The position numbers and the translations under genes were made by a program. The notes beneath the pieces were generated by a model. The model saw nothing but the letters and a program-made list of their open reading frames with translations, was not told the origin of the DNA and did no database searches. A stretch of 64,000 nucleotides of DNA from Caulobacter sp. UNC358MFTsu5.1 (GTDB taxonomy: Bacteria; Pseudomonadota; Alphaproteobacteria; Caulobacterales; Caulobacteraceae), in NCBI RefSeq assembly GCF_000712075.1, contig NZ_JONW01000007.1, positions 248,001 through 312,000 of the forward strand, given 5' to 3'. Positions 51,679-61,161 of this stretch are shown piece by piece (positions within the stretch are counted from its first letter, which is position 1; each line of letters opens with the position of its first letter).

Positions 51679-52274
51679 CAGTCCTTCCAGACCTTGCGCG
51701 CCAAACGCGCCATCGTCCGTTCGACCAGCTTGCGCACCTGGGTGATCGACAGGCCGGTCTGTTCCCCGACCTGCAAAAGCGTCCGCCCCTCCATCCTGTG
51801 CAGCACAAACACCTCTCGTTCCTTTCCAGGCAGCGCGTTCAGCGCCTTCTGGAATCGTTGCAGCCGCTGGCGGCCGTCCAGGACATCGTCCTGCAACGCC
51901 GCCGGGTCGGCGAGTTCGATCTCGTCCAGGCCCACGTGCTCGCCCTGACGGCGGGCCAGTCGACGTCGACCTCGGTCCTTCATGAGGTTAGACGCAATCG
52001 AAAATAGAAATGCGGTTTTATTCTCCACGGGGACGTGGCGGTCGCGGGCGGCGATGCGGGTCGCCACGCTCTGGAGGATGTCGTCGACGTCGGCGTCCTG
52101 GCGCAGGCGGGAGGCCACGAACCGGCGCAGGGCCGGCTCCAGCGCGCGATACGCCTCGAACAGCGGATCGCAGCCGTCCGTCGCCGTCGATGGAGGCTTG
52201 GCTGGGTCGGTCACCGCACGTTCGAGCTCCGCCTCGCCGTTCAGGTCCGCATGTTCCGACGTCGCAACGCTCAT
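51678..52274 (-). CDS. ECF sigma factor, FecI-like
   Basis: 198 residues. Region 2: LRRFVASRLRQDADVDDILQ and FLFSIASNLMKDRGRRR; region 4: ALPGKEREVFVLHRMEGRTL then VGEQTGLSITQVRKLVERTM. An N-terminal extension of about 30 polar residues precedes region 2. Its ATG overlaps the PhoD stop as ATGA, and its stop overlaps FecR, so PhoD, FecI and FecR are translated as a coupled set. Likely targets are the two TBDR genes of this locus. Confidence 0.9.
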   Translation of the reverse strand: MSVATSEHADLNGEAELERAVTDPAKPPSTATDGCDPLFEAYRALEPALRRFVASRLRQDADVDDILQSVATRIAARDRHVPVENKTAFLFSIASNLMKDRGRRRLARRQGEHVGLDEIELADPAALQDDVLDGRQRLQRFQKALNALPGKEREVFVLHRMEGRTLLQVGEQTGLSITQVRKLVERTMARLARKVWKD

Positions 52275-53659
52275 CGCGCCAGTTTGCTACGCCATGATGA
52301 AACCCCGTTGACGAGTTCGTCGGCCCGCAGGGTCAGAGGGGCGTAGAGCGCCCGGCCGCGGATATCGATGACGTTGAAGCTCAGGGTCGGCGTCTTGCCG
52401 GTCATGTCGAAATCGATGATCCCGGCGTTGTTCACGCCCAGCAGGGGCTGGCGGATCATCTGGTCGGGCGCCATGCGGGCCGCGATCTTCCCCAGGTCCA
52501 TGGGCGAGCCCGCCACCATCTGGGCCAGGGCCGAGCTCACCAGGTCGTAGAGGTCGTAGCCGCCCTGTTCCGACTGGGGCGCGCAGGCGACATAGGGGAA
52601 GTGGGTGTCGCCGGAAAGGAGCACCACGCCGCTGATCTTCTGTTCACGGATGAAGTCGAACAGGCGCTGGCGCTCGTGCAGATAGGCCGACCAGGCGTCC
52701 CCGCCCGGGCCCTTGAAGCGCGACCAGCCGCTGCCGCAGGCCAGGACCTTGAACGGCGCCTTGCTGGCCAGCAGCCGCGCCTTGAGCCATTCGAACTGAC
52801 CCTTGCCCAGGAACTCCTTCTCCGGCGTGTCGGGATCGGAGTCAGGCGCGCGGTGGTAGCGGCCGTCCAGGAAGATGAAGTCCACGCCGCCGTAGCTGTA
52901 GTCGAAGAACACGCCCGGCGTGCCCGGGACGCCGACGGAGGGATTGGCCCAGTAGCGCTTGAAGACCTCCAGGGCCTGCTCGCGGATCGGGTTGGTGCGG
53001 TCGTAGTTGTCGAGGCCGAAGTCGTGGTCGTCCCAGATGGCCAGCTGCGGCACGTTGCGGCCGATGGGCTGGAAGGACGGTACGAAGCGCTGGCGCTGGT
53101 ACTCCATGGCCAGCGTCGCCGGGACCGTGGAGTCGCCGTAGATATTGTCGCCCAGCCAGAAGAAGAGGTCGGGCTCGTTCTGCGCCACCGCGCGCCAGAT
53201 CGGCTGCTCCGGATCGCTCTGGATGCGGGCGCACGAGCCGAAGGCGACGCGGAAACGGGCGGGCGCGGCCGGCGCCGTGAGCAGGCTCATCGGCGGCAGG
53301 TCGCGCAGGTACTTGTCCACCTTGCCGTTGGACAGCACGCGGTAGTGATAGGTCGTGCCGGGCTGGAGGCCCTCCAGGCGGATGACCAGCGTGCAGTCGT
53401 CCTGGGCCCGCGCGCGCATCGGCGCGGTGCGCTTCCAGGGACCGTTCACGGGATCGGTGGTGTAGGCGACCTGGGCGTCGAAATAGTCGCCGCTCAGCTG
53501 CATCCAGATCGGCGCGCTGGTCGCGGTGACCGCGCCCACCATCGGCCCCAGCAGCAGGCGGGGCGTGCCTTCGGGATTGGTCTCGGCCCGGGCCGGAAGG
53601 GCGCTGGCCGCGCCGGCGGCGGCGGCGGTCGCGATGAAGGTGCGGCGGGAGTTTTTCAT
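52271..53659 (-). CDS. phoD: PhoD-family alkaline phosphatase/phosphodiesterase, Tat-exported
   Basis: 462 residues from the ATG at 53659. Tat signal MKNSRRTFIATAAAAGAASA. An Fn3-like N-terminal domain (LGPMVGAVTATSAPIWMQLS) precedes the PhoD phosphatase core: FRVAFGSCARIQ, PDLFFWLGDNIYGD, AIWDDHDFGLDNYD, VDFIFLDGRYHRAP and VVLLSGDTHFPYV, which carry the Asp, Asn and His metal ligands and the Cys of GSCAR. Such enzymes remove phosphate from mono- and diesters in the periplasm using calcium and iron. It lies 98 bases after a TBDR gene and is coupled to FecI; together with the divergent phytase it points to organic-phosphate use. Confidence 0.93.
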   Translation of the reverse strand: MKNSRRTFIATAAAAGAASALPARAETNPEGTPRLLLGPMVGAVTATSAPIWMQLSGDYFDAQVAYTTDPVNGPWKRTAPMRARAQDDCTLVIRLEGLQPGTTYHYRVLSNGKVDKYLRDLPPMSLLTAPAAPARFRVAFGSCARIQSDPEQPIWRAVAQNEPDLFFWLGDNIYGDSTVPATLAMEYQRQRFVPSFQPIGRNVPQLAIWDDHDFGLDNYDRTNPIREQALEVFKRYWANPSVGVPGTPGVFFDYSYGGVDFIFLDGRYHRAPDSDPDTPEKEFLGKGQFEWLKARLLASKAPFKVLACGSGWSRFKGPGGDAWSAYLHERQRLFDFIREQKISGVVLLSGDTHFPYVACAPQSEQGGYDLYDLVSSALAQMVAGSPMDLGKIAARMAPDQMIRQPLLGVNNAGIIDFDMTGKTPTLSFNVIDIRGRALYAPLTLRADELVNGVSSWRSKLAR

Positions 53660-53726
53660 GGAGCGCCCAAACGAAGAAGGGGAGGCGAAAAAGCGGAGGG
53701 CGCCGGAGCACCCTCCTTCGAAGGTG

Positions 53727-53749
53727 AGCCCGCGCGCGGGGCGCGGGCT
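53727..53749 (-). terminator. GC-rich hairpin between TBDR and phoD
   Basis: AGCCCGCG and CGCGGGCT form a perfect 8-bp stem with a 7-base loop, 9 bases after the TBDR stop on the minus strand. There is no T-run in this direction, so an attenuator or mRNA-stabilising element that lowers phoD/fecI/fecR expression relative to the receptor is more likely than a full stop. Confidence 0.4.
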
Positions 53750-53757
53750 TTCGGGGA

Positions 53758-56568
53758 TCACCAGGTCTTGGAGATCGACAGGCGGAACTCGCGGCCGAAC
53801 ACCTCGTAGCTGGAGATGTTGAACCCCTCCTGCTTGCGGCGGCTGATGAAGGCCGGGTTGCCCAGGTTCTGGCCCGACAGGGCGAGCTGCACGCCGTTAC
53901 CGAACCGGTAGGCGACGCGGGCGTCGACCGACTTGCGCGGGTCGCGGTAGATGTCGATGTCGGGGTTGGCGCCGAACGAGCTGCTGGTCGCCTTGCCCTG
54001 ATAGGAATAGGCGACGCGGCCCTCGAACCCGCCGTGCTCGTAATAGGCCTGCAGGTTGAAGATCTTGTCCGCCTGGTTGAAGAACGGCACGTGGCTGTCC
54101 GGGCGACCGGGAACGTTGATCTCGACCTCGGAGTCGATGAACGAGGCGTTGGCGTAGACGCCCAGGCCGTCGAACGGCGCCGGCAGTTCCTTGAAGTCCT
54201 TCTGGGCGCTCAGTTCGACGCCCCGGATGTAGCCCGGGCCGGCGTTGGTGACCGTGCTCTCGATGTAGTTGTCGTAGGTCACGCCCTCGAAGCTGTAGTT
54301 CTTGTATTCGTTGTCGATGCTGTAGACGGCGTTGCGGACGCGCTTGTTGAACACGCCGAAGGTCAGCGAGCCCGAGTTGTCCGCGAAGTAGTAGTCGAGC
54401 GAGGCGTCGAAATTCAGCGCCTTGTAGGGCTTGAGGTCCGGGTTGCCGATCTCGACCGAGGCGTCGAGTTCGACCTTGTCGTTCGTGCGGTCGTAGAACT
54501 CGCTGACCACGATCGTGGAGATCGGGGCGATGTCCGTGTAGTCGGGGCGGCCGATATTGGTCGTCACCGAGGCGCGCAGCAGCCACTGCTTGCCCAGGTC
54601 CCACCGCAGCACCGCGGCCGGCAGGAAGTTGGTGTAGTTGTGGGGCCGCGAGATATCGATGATGTCGCTGGTCTTGAACGGCACCTCGCCCAGGCGCGAA
54701 CGGCCGGCCGGGGTGTTCGGGTCGGCCGAGACCTGGGCGACGAAGCCCTGGGCCGAGATGTCCGAATTGGTCCGCTCGACGCGGGCGCCGGCGGTGACGC
54801 TGAGAGCCGGCGTGAGGTGCAGTTCGCCCATCACGTAGCCGGCATAGATGTCTTCCTGCAGGTGGTAGTCGTTCTCGATCGAGTTCGAGGCCGCGCCGAC
54901 CGCGTCATAGGTGAAGTTGCCGGGATTGGCCTGGAAATAGGCCTCGTAGCGGTAGCGGTCCGGCGCGATCAGCGAAAGGCCGGACACCGGCTGGTAGGCC
55001 TCGCCGCGACCGTCGTCGAAGCGCATGGAGAGGCCGTTGAAAGCGGCGAGCGTCGTCTTCGGGCCGGTGAACTGGTAGCGGTAGTCGGTGTCGTCCACCG
55101 ACTTCGTGCGCAGGATCACCTTCGCGCCGGTCTGGAACTTGAACTGGTGGTCGGCCAGATCGCCGTCCCAGCTCAGGTCCGTATTGCCGGTGTAGGTCTT
55201 CTCGATGACGGTCGAGGTGACGCCGCGCAGGCGATAGACGGTGTTGAAGGCCGGGTCCGTGAAGGTCAGGCCGTTCGTCAGGACGGTGTTGTAGGCCTTC
55301 GGCTGGGCCAGGCCCTCGCCGTTCTGCACGAAGGTGATCGCCGGGGCCTCGGTCGGCAGGGCGCCGGGCGTGTCGGTGATCGCCTCGAAATAGCGCTGAT
55401 AGGGATTCAGCTCCTTGGCGGTGGTGTAGTTGAGGTCGCCGACCAGCTTCCAGCCCTTGCCGAAGCTGTGCTCGCCGCCGACGACGAACTGCTGCACGGG
55501 ACGTTGCTGGACCTCGGCGCGGGTCTCCATCTGCGAGCGGTAGCCGGCGAAGCCGAACTCGGTCTGCGAGACCGGGTTCAGGATCGGCCGGCGCACGGCC
55601 GGCGCGGCGACGGCCCGGCCCTGCAGGCCCTTGATCGTGATCTGCGGCCGGGTGCGGTCGTCGTTGTACTGGGTGAAGAAGTAGCGAGCCCAGGCGCGGG
55701 TGGCGTCGTCCGGCCGGTATTCGAGGTTGATCGAGGCGCCGTAGCGCTCCTTTTCGCCGATGGATTCGGCGTAGACCACGCTGGTCGGGAAATAGTAGTG
55801 GGCCGGATAGCCCGGAGCCGTCTGGCTGCCCGACGAGGTGTACTGCTGCGAGGTGTACTGCTTGAACCAGTACTCGCCGCTCACGAACACCGCGAACTCG
55901 TCATTGGCGCCGAAGCGGTCGCTGGCCGAGAAGTTGGTCGACCAGATCTTGCTGTCCTTGCCGAAGTCGTTGTAGCCGGTCTCGGCGCTGGCGTTGATGT
56001 AGCGGCCGTTGTGGTCGTAGCCGCTGGGGGTGACGATGTTGATCGTGCCGCCGATGGACTGGCCGTCCATGTTGGGCAGGGTCACCTTGTGGATCTCGAC
56101 GCGGTTCAGGGCGCTGGCGCTCAGCACGTCCAGCGGCGCGGCCCGGCCCGACTCCCCGTCGGTGTCCGAGACGGCGATGGTCTGGCCGTTCATGGTCACG
56201 TTGTTCAGGATCGGATCGGCGCCGCGGATCGAGACGTAGCGGCCTTCGCCCTGGTCACGGATGAGGTAGACCGAGGTCAGGCGGCGCAGGGCCTCGGCGA
56301 TGTTGGTGTCGGGCAGCTTGCCGACGTCGTCGGCCGCCTGCACCTCGACCAGGTTCTCGGAAGCCCGCATGATGTCCCGCGACTTGGCCAAGCCCTCGCG
56401 GAAGCTGCTGACCACCAGCGTGTCGACCGTGGTGTCCCCGGCCTTGCCGTCTTCCTTGGCCTCCTGGGCCTGGACCGGCTTGGTGTCCTGGGCCATGGCC
56501 GGCGTGAAGGCCGACAGGCCGATGAGCGAGCAGCTCCCCAGAGCCGCGAGCTTTGAAAAATGTCTCAT
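53758..56568 (-). CDS. TonB-dependent receptor (TonB-Xanth-Caul type), probable phytate/organic-phosphate importer
   Basis: 936 residues, no STN domain. Signal peptide MRHFSKLAALGSCSLIGLSA..AMAQ, TonB-box-like VDTLVVSSFREGL, and the family signature DVGKLPDTNIAEALRRLTSV. Plug and barrel follow (DQGEGRYVSIRGADPILNNV, SASALNRVEIHKVTLPNMDG) to the terminal SISKTW. It is a clear paralogue of the receptor at 47685 but lacks the signalling domain. It is divergent from the beta-propeller phytase, with a PHO-box-like site about 80 bases upstream of its start, and is followed by phoD. Import of phytate or its breakdown products is inferred from these neighbours. Confidence 0.94.
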   Translation of the reverse strand: MRHFSKLAALGSCSLIGLSAFTPAMAQDTKPVQAQEAKEDGKAGDTTVDTLVVSSFREGLAKSRDIMRASENLVEVQAADDVGKLPDTNIAEALRRLTSVYLIRDQGEGRYVSIRGADPILNNVTMNGQTIAVSDTDGESGRAAPLDVLSASALNRVEIHKVTLPNMDGQSIGGTINIVTPSGYDHNGRYINASAETGYNDFGKDSKIWSTNFSASDRFGANDEFAVFVSGEYWFKQYTSQQYTSSGSQTAPGYPAHYYFPTSVVYAESIGEKERYGASINLEYRPDDATRAWARYFFTQYNDDRTRPQITIKGLQGRAVAAPAVRRPILNPVSQTEFGFAGYRSQMETRAEVQQRPVQQFVVGGEHSFGKGWKLVGDLNYTTAKELNPYQRYFEAITDTPGALPTEAPAITFVQNGEGLAQPKAYNTVLTNGLTFTDPAFNTVYRLRGVTSTVIEKTYTGNTDLSWDGDLADHQFKFQTGAKVILRTKSVDDTDYRYQFTGPKTTLAAFNGLSMRFDDGRGEAYQPVSGLSLIAPDRYRYEAYFQANPGNFTYDAVGAASNSIENDYHLQEDIYAGYVMGELHLTPALSVTAGARVERTNSDISAQGFVAQVSADPNTPAGRSRLGEVPFKTSDIIDISRPHNYTNFLPAAVLRWDLGKQWLLRASVTTNIGRPDYTDIAPISTIVVSEFYDRTNDKVELDASVEIGNPDLKPYKALNFDASLDYYFADNSGSLTFGVFNKRVRNAVYSIDNEYKNYSFEGVTYDNYIESTVTNAGPGYIRGVELSAQKDFKELPAPFDGLGVYANASFIDSEVEINVPGRPDSHVPFFNQADKIFNLQAYYEHGGFEGRVAYSYQGKATSSSFGANPDIDIYRDPRKSVDARVAYRFGNGVQLALSGQNLGNPAFISRRKQEGFNISSYEVFGREFRLSISKTW

Positions 56569-56646
56569 GATCCCCTCGAACAGCGATGTGACGCCGCGCC
56601 GCGAATGGGCGCTGAGGGGGGAGACGCAGCGCGATCTCGCCCGTGA

Positions 56647-56664
56647 GTGAAAGTTTTATGAAGT
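56647..56664 (-). promoter_or_regulatory. PHO box (PhoB-binding site) in the receptor/phytase divergent region
   Basis: On the minus strand the 18-mer ACTTCATAAAACTTTCAC matches 13 of 18 positions of the E. coli PHO-box consensus CTGTCATAAAACTGTCAT, including both TCA halves and the AAAA spacer. It lies 79 to 96 bases before the TBDR start, in the right orientation to activate it, and about 103 bases before the phytase ATG on the other strand. The phosphate-related genes on both sides make PhoB control credible. Confidence 0.6.
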
Positions 56665-56766
56665 TGTCTTCGAGCGAAAAATACCGTGGCGCGCTCGATT
56701 TTGAGCTCATAGAAGGAAAATCGGAAGCGGCGAAATCGCGACAATAGAGATTATCGGAGATTCACA

Positions 56767-57849
56767 ATGCCCGTATCGCGCCTTTTTGTTTCTATATCCG
56801 CTTTTATTCTATATTCGTCTACCGTGAATACGGTCGCGATAGCTGCCGACGTCAGTAAGAAAGGCGCTGTCGAAACCTTGTCGATCCAGGCCGTGCGCGA
56901 GACCGTTCCGGTCGCCTCGACCGGCGACGCGGCCGACGATCCGGCCATCTGGCGCAACCCGGCCGACCCGGCCAGGAGCCTGATCGTCGCCACCGACAAG
57001 GACTGGGGCCTGCACGTCTATGACCTCGAGGGCGCCGTGCTGGCCTCCGCCCCGGCGGGCAAGGTCAACAATGTCGACCTGCGCGCCGACGTGCTGATCG
57101 GCGGCAAGAAGGGCGTGTTGGTCGCCGCCACCGATCGCAGCGAAGGCCTGAACGGCAAGCTCGCCCTTTACGCCCTGGAGAGCGCGCCCGCCGGCCTGCG
57201 TCATCTGGGCCATGTTCCCGTCGCGGGCGACAGGGTCGGCAGCGTCTACGGCTTCTGCCTGTGGCGGCGCGCCGCCGACCAGGTGATCGCCATCGTGCCC
57301 TACAACAACGGCGACGTGCGCGAATATGCGCTCGACCTTTCGGGTCCCATCCCGACCGCGACCCTGGTGCGCGAGGTCAAGCTGGCCAGCAAGACCGAGG
57401 GCTGCGTGGTCGATGATCGCACCGGCCTGCTCTATGTCGCCGAGGAGCGGCATGGGATCTGGCGCATGAACGCGGCGCCCGGGAGCCAGGAGGCCCCGAC
57501 CTTGTTCGCGGCGGTGGACGGGGTGCGCCTGATCCCCGACATCGAGGGCCTGACCCTGGTTCCCAAGGGCGCGCGCGGCGGCGTCCTGCTGGCCTCCAGC
57601 CAGAACGACAACGCCTATGTCGCCTACGACCTTTCGACCGGCCGCTACGTGCGCCGCTTCCGTATCGCCGGCTCGGGCCAGGTGGACGGGGTGACTGACA
57701 CCGACGGCCTCGAATTCGCCCCCGGCGACTTTGGTCGTCCGTTCAAGGAGGGTCTGCTGGTCGTGCAGGACGGCGACAACGCCCCGGAGAACCAGAACTT
57801 CAAGCTGGTCCCCGGCGGGGCGCTCAAGCGGGTGCTGAAGGCGAAGTAG
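56767..57849 (+). CDS. Beta-propeller phytase, exported
   Basis: 360 residues with a signal peptide (MPVSRLFVSISAFILYSSTV..AIA). Beta-propeller phytase motifs appear in order: GDAADDPAIWRNPADP, IVATDKDWGLHVYDLEG, KVNNVDLRADV, SVYGFCLWR, TEGCVVDDRTGLLYVAEE, IEGLTLV, ASSQNDNAYVAYDL and VVQDGDNAPENQNFK. The Asp/Glu residues in DDPAIW, NNVDLR, EGC and EGL are the calcium- and phosphate-binding positions of the family, all present. It releases phosphate from inositol hexakisphosphate in the periplasm or outside the cell. It is divergent from a TBDR gene, a linkage known for this phytase type in Gram-negative bacteria. Confidence 0.93.
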   Translation: MPVSRLFVSISAFILYSSTVNTVAIAADVSKKGAVETLSIQAVRETVPVASTGDAADDPAIWRNPADPARSLIVATDKDWGLHVYDLEGAVLASAPAGKVNNVDLRADVLIGGKKGVLVAATDRSEGLNGKLALYALESAPAGLRHLGHVPVAGDRVGSVYGFCLWRRAADQVIAIVPYNNGDVREYALDLSGPIPTATLVREVKLASKTEGCVVDDRTGLLYVAEERHGIWRMNAAPGSQEAPTLFAAVDGVRLIPDIEGLTLVPKGARGGVLLASSQNDNAYVAYDLSTGRYVRRFRIAGSGQVDGVTDTDGLEFAPGDFGRPFKEGLLVVQDGDNAPENQNFKLVPGGALKRVLKAK

Positions 57850-58046
57850 CTGGGCGGAGCCGTTCAAGCGAAGCGGTTTAGGCCCAAAGGATTGGGTTCG
57901 GGAGGGCGGCGGGCGAACCTGGCTTTCAGCGGGACTTCGGGCGTAGAGCTCGTGCCCAAGCGGGAGGCGCGGCGTTTGCGCTCGAACCGTCCTGTAGGCG
58001 GTGAACACGGCTCTCGGTGATCGCCGGGGGGCTGGGACGACAACGG

Positions 58047-61000
58047 GTGAAGTCTCTGATAGCGAGTTCCCATCGCGACTCGGGGATTCCTTCTTTGCGA
58101 ATGCTCGCCCTATCGTTGCTGTCGGCGTCCTGCCTCGCGGTCGGTGCGGCGGCTGCCGCGCCCACGGCGCCCACGGCGCCTTTGGACATCCGCGCCAAGG
58201 ACATGGCGACGGCGCTCACCGAGCTGGCGCGGCGGACGGGCATAGAGCTGCTCTACGACCGCAACCTGGTGCGGGGACTGAAGGCGCGCCCCGTCCGCGG
58301 CCGATTGTCCGGCGAGGCGGCGCTCTCCCAGTTGCTGGCGGGCAGCGGCGTCGGCTATCGAAGGACGCCGGACGGCGTCATCGTGCTGTTCGCGCTTCCG
58401 AAGCCCCGGCCCGTCGAAAGGGCCCAGGGCGACGACGACGGCGCCGTGGCGGAGTTGCTGGTGGTGGGGCGGCGCACCCAGAACGCCGACATCCGCCGGA
58501 CCCAGAATGACATCCAGCCGTACAAGGTGTTCGGCCAGGACGAGATCGACACGGCGGCCCGCGCGACGATCGACGAGTTCCTGCGTGTCCGCGAACCGGC
58601 CAACACCCAGGCGGGGCCCCTGGCCCTGGGGGGCGGCGAGACCCGTTCGTCGATCGATCTCCGGGGGTTCGGCGAGACCTCGACGCTGGTCCTGGTGGAC
58701 GGCCGTCGCATGCCCTTCGTGCCGTCGACGAGCGGCGACTTCAACCAGGCCGACATCAACGGCATCCCGCCGGGCGCCGTCGAGCGGATCGAGGTGCTCA
58801 CCACCACGGCGGGCGGCATCTACGGCCCGGGCGCCGTCGGGGGCGTCGTGAACATCGTGCTGCGGCGGGACTATCGGGGCGCGGAACTGACGGCCCACGC
58901 GGGGGGAAGCGACCGCGGCGACTCCCGGCAATTCCGCGTGGAAGGCCGGCTAGGCTTCACGCCGGACCACGGCGACACCGACGTCATGCTGTTCGTCTCC
59001 CACGGCGAGGCGGACCCGCTCCAGACGGGGCGGAGGAACTACGTGGAAGGCGCGGACCGCCTGCGGTTCGCCAACAATCCCGAAGGCTATGCGCTGTCGC
59101 TTCCCATTCGAAACGGCGTCTCGGTCGCCAGCCTCGACGGGAACCTGATCCTCGACGCGGATCGCGGCGGCGCGGCGCTGGGCGCGGCCTTCACCTTCCT
59201 GCCGTTGGGGTTCAGCGGAACCAGCGCCGACGCCAACGCGCTGCTCGTGGCCAACGCCGGCAAGACGCCGGCGGACATCGCCGACGACCCTTCCGGCAAG
59301 CGCGGCTACATCGCGACGAGGGGCCATACGACCTCGGGCCTGGCCAACATCCGCCATCGGTTCGGCTCGAAGGTCGAGGTTTACGCCGACGGCGTCTATC
59401 TCAGGAATACCGGCCGCTGGGTCGGCAAGAGCCGGGACAGGACGTTCCTGTTGTCGGCCGACGCGCCGGGCAACCCCTTCGACCAGGACATCGCGCTCAG
59501 CTTCCCCATGAGCCTGCTGAGCGACGAAACCTCGTATTCTATCGAGACCAATCGCTGGAGCGCGGGGGGCATCGTGGAGCTTCCCCACGGCTGGAAGGCG
59601 TCGGCCGACTACACGGTCGGTCGTTCCATTTATCGGCGCGAGACGCTGGGCGCGGATGTCGGCATCCTGTCGGCGGTCGCGAGCGGCCAGCCGGGTCCCA
59701 GGGGCGAACCGCCCCTGGTCCCGTTCGGCGATTGGGCCGCCGTGCTCGCCGCGCTCCCGACCTATGCGTTTCCCACGGAAGACAAGCTCTATTTGAAGGG
59801 CCATCTGGTCGACGCGTCGGTGCGTCTGTCCGGGCCTCTGCTGAGCCTTCCCGGCGGGCCGCTCACGGCCACGCTGCTCGTCGAGGATCGCGAGGATCGC
59901 GTCGCGACCTCCAAGACCACGCTCTTCAGCCAGTCGCTCGAGTTTCCGTCGCGGGTTCAGAAGGTTCGCTCCGGCTATTTCGAGCTTCGGGCGCCGCTGG
60001 TTGCGGACGACGCCGACAACCCGCTGTTGCGCGGCCTCGAGGTGCAGTTGGCCGTGCGGCACGACCGGTCGATTCACGAAGGCGCCCTGCAAATCCTCGC
60101 GCTGAGCGAGGAGGACGACCGCTTCTCCATTCGTCATGGCACGACGATGTTCACCGGCGGCGCGCGCATCCTGCCGACGCCGTGGCTGATGCTGCGGACA
60201 AGCCTGGCGACCGGCGAGCGACCGCCGACGCTGGCGGACTTCCAGGGCGCCAATGGCTTCATGCTGCCCGGCGCGACGGTGCAGGATCCGCGCAGGCCGG
60301 GCCGGCCGCTCGGAAGCGAAGGGTCCTGGAAGATCCTGATGGGCGGCTCGCCCCGGATCGGCCCCGCGGAGGCGACGAGTTTTTCGGTCGGCGCCGTGCT
60401 CAATCCCCAGGGGCGCGGCGGACCACGTCTATCCCTCGACTATTCCCGGACCACGGTGTCGCACGAACCGACGTGGTTCCCGCTGACCCCCGCCGAATTG
60501 CTGGCGGCCGAGGCGCAATATCCGGATCGGGTCATCCGCGCCCCGGTCACGGAGCAGGACAGGGCGGACGGCTTCGCCGTCGGTCGTGTGATCGCGCTCG
60601 ACAAGACCCTGATCAACGCCGGCCGCACCGAGGTCGAGGCCGTGGACCTCCAGCTCGACTGGCGACTGCCGACGCAAGACATAGGCGACGTGCGCGTCTA
60701 CGGCGCGCTCACCTGGGAGCCGACCTACGCCACGAAGGGCGCGTTCGGCGCGGCCACGATCAACAAGGTCGGGTACGCGGACGGACCGCTCGAGTGGCGT
60801 GGCAACGGCGGCGTGGAATGGGCGCGCGGTCCGCTGACCATCGATCTCAACGCCCAATACTATGCGAGTTACAGCGTGACGTACGCGGACCCGGCCTCCG
60901 CCGGCAACGCCGAGTACATCCGCGATCAAGGCGGCGAACGCGTGCCCGCCCAGGTCTATGTGGACCTGAGCCTCCTGAGGCGTTTCACCGCTCCACTCGG

Positions 61001-61157
61001 TTCTGGGTCGCCGCGCACGCTGGAAGCCCGTTTGTCGATCCAGAACCTTTTCGACCGCAGTCCGCCGATCGTGGCCTCGCCGGCCAACCTAGGCTTCAGT
61101 CCGTACGGCGATCCGCGCCGGCGGTGGATCACGGCGTCGCTGACCGCGCGGTTCTGA
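58047..61157 (+). CDS. TonB-dependent receptor with STN domain
   Basis: 1036 residues from a GTG at 58047; TTG at 58095 and ATG at 58101 give shorter signal peptides and cannot be excluded. After the signal (LALSLLSASCLAVGAAAAA) comes an STN domain (LDIRAKDMATALTELARRTG, GRLSGEAALSQLLAGSGVGY), a TonB-box-like AELLVVGRR, a plug (IDLRGFGETSTLVLVDGRRM, IEVLTTTAGGIYGPGAVGGV) and a barrel ending ITASLTARF. It ends 4 bases before the convergent histidine kinase stop with no terminator between. The 197 bases before it show no clear gene or site. No sigma factor is adjacent; the FecR at 63018-64000 may be its signalling partner. Confidence 0.9.
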   Translation: MKSLIASSHRDSGIPSLRMLALSLLSASCLAVGAAAAAPTAPTAPLDIRAKDMATALTELARRTGIELLYDRNLVRGLKARPVRGRLSGEAALSQLLAGSGVGYRRTPDGVIVLFALPKPRPVERAQGDDDGAVAELLVVGRRTQNADIRRTQNDIQPYKVFGQDEIDTAARATIDEFLRVREPANTQAGPLALGGGETRSSIDLRGFGETSTLVLVDGRRMPFVPSTSGDFNQADINGIPPGAVERIEVLTTTAGGIYGPGAVGGVVNIVLRRDYRGAELTAHAGGSDRGDSRQFRVEGRLGFTPDHGDTDVMLFVSHGEADPLQTGRRNYVEGADRLRFANNPEGYALSLPIRNGVSVASLDGNLILDADRGGAALGAAFTFLPLGFSGTSADANALLVANAGKTPADIADDPSGKRGYIATRGHTTSGLANIRHRFGSKVEVYADGVYLRNTGRWVGKSRDRTFLLSADAPGNPFDQDIALSFPMSLLSDETSYSIETNRWSAGGIVELPHGWKASADYTVGRSIYRRETLGADVGILSAVASGQPGPRGEPPLVPFGDWAAVLAALPTYAFPTEDKLYLKGHLVDASVRLSGPLLSLPGGPLTATLLVEDREDRVATSKTTLFSQSLEFPSRVQKVRSGYFELRAPLVADDADNPLLRGLEVQLAVRHDRSIHEGALQILALSEEDDRFSIRHGTTMFTGGARILPTPWLMLRTSLATGERPPTLADFQGANGFMLPGATVQDPRRPGRPLGSEGSWKILMGGSPRIGPAEATSFSVGAVLNPQGRGGPRLSLDYSRTTVSHEPTWFPLTPAELLAAEAQYPDRVIRAPVTEQDRADGFAVGRVIALDKTLINAGRTEVEAVDLQLDWRLPTQDIGDVRVYGALTWEPTYATKGAFGAATINKVGYADGPLEWRGNGGVEWARGPLTIDLNAQYYASYSVTYADPASAGNAEYIRDQGGERVPAQVYVDLSLLRRFTAPLGSGSPRTLEARLSIQNLFDRSPPIVASPANLGFSPYGDPRRRWITASLTARF

Positions 61158-61161
61158 GGCG

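Noticed and set aside
54034..56556. 840-codon plus-strand frame opposite the TBDR
   Set aside because: Val/Gly/Asp/Arg-rich antisense shadow without start context or domains.
57850..58046. Possible short genes between phytase and the STN receptor
   Set aside because: Short Arg/Pro-rich frames on both strands with no ribosome-binding site, conserved motif or coupling.
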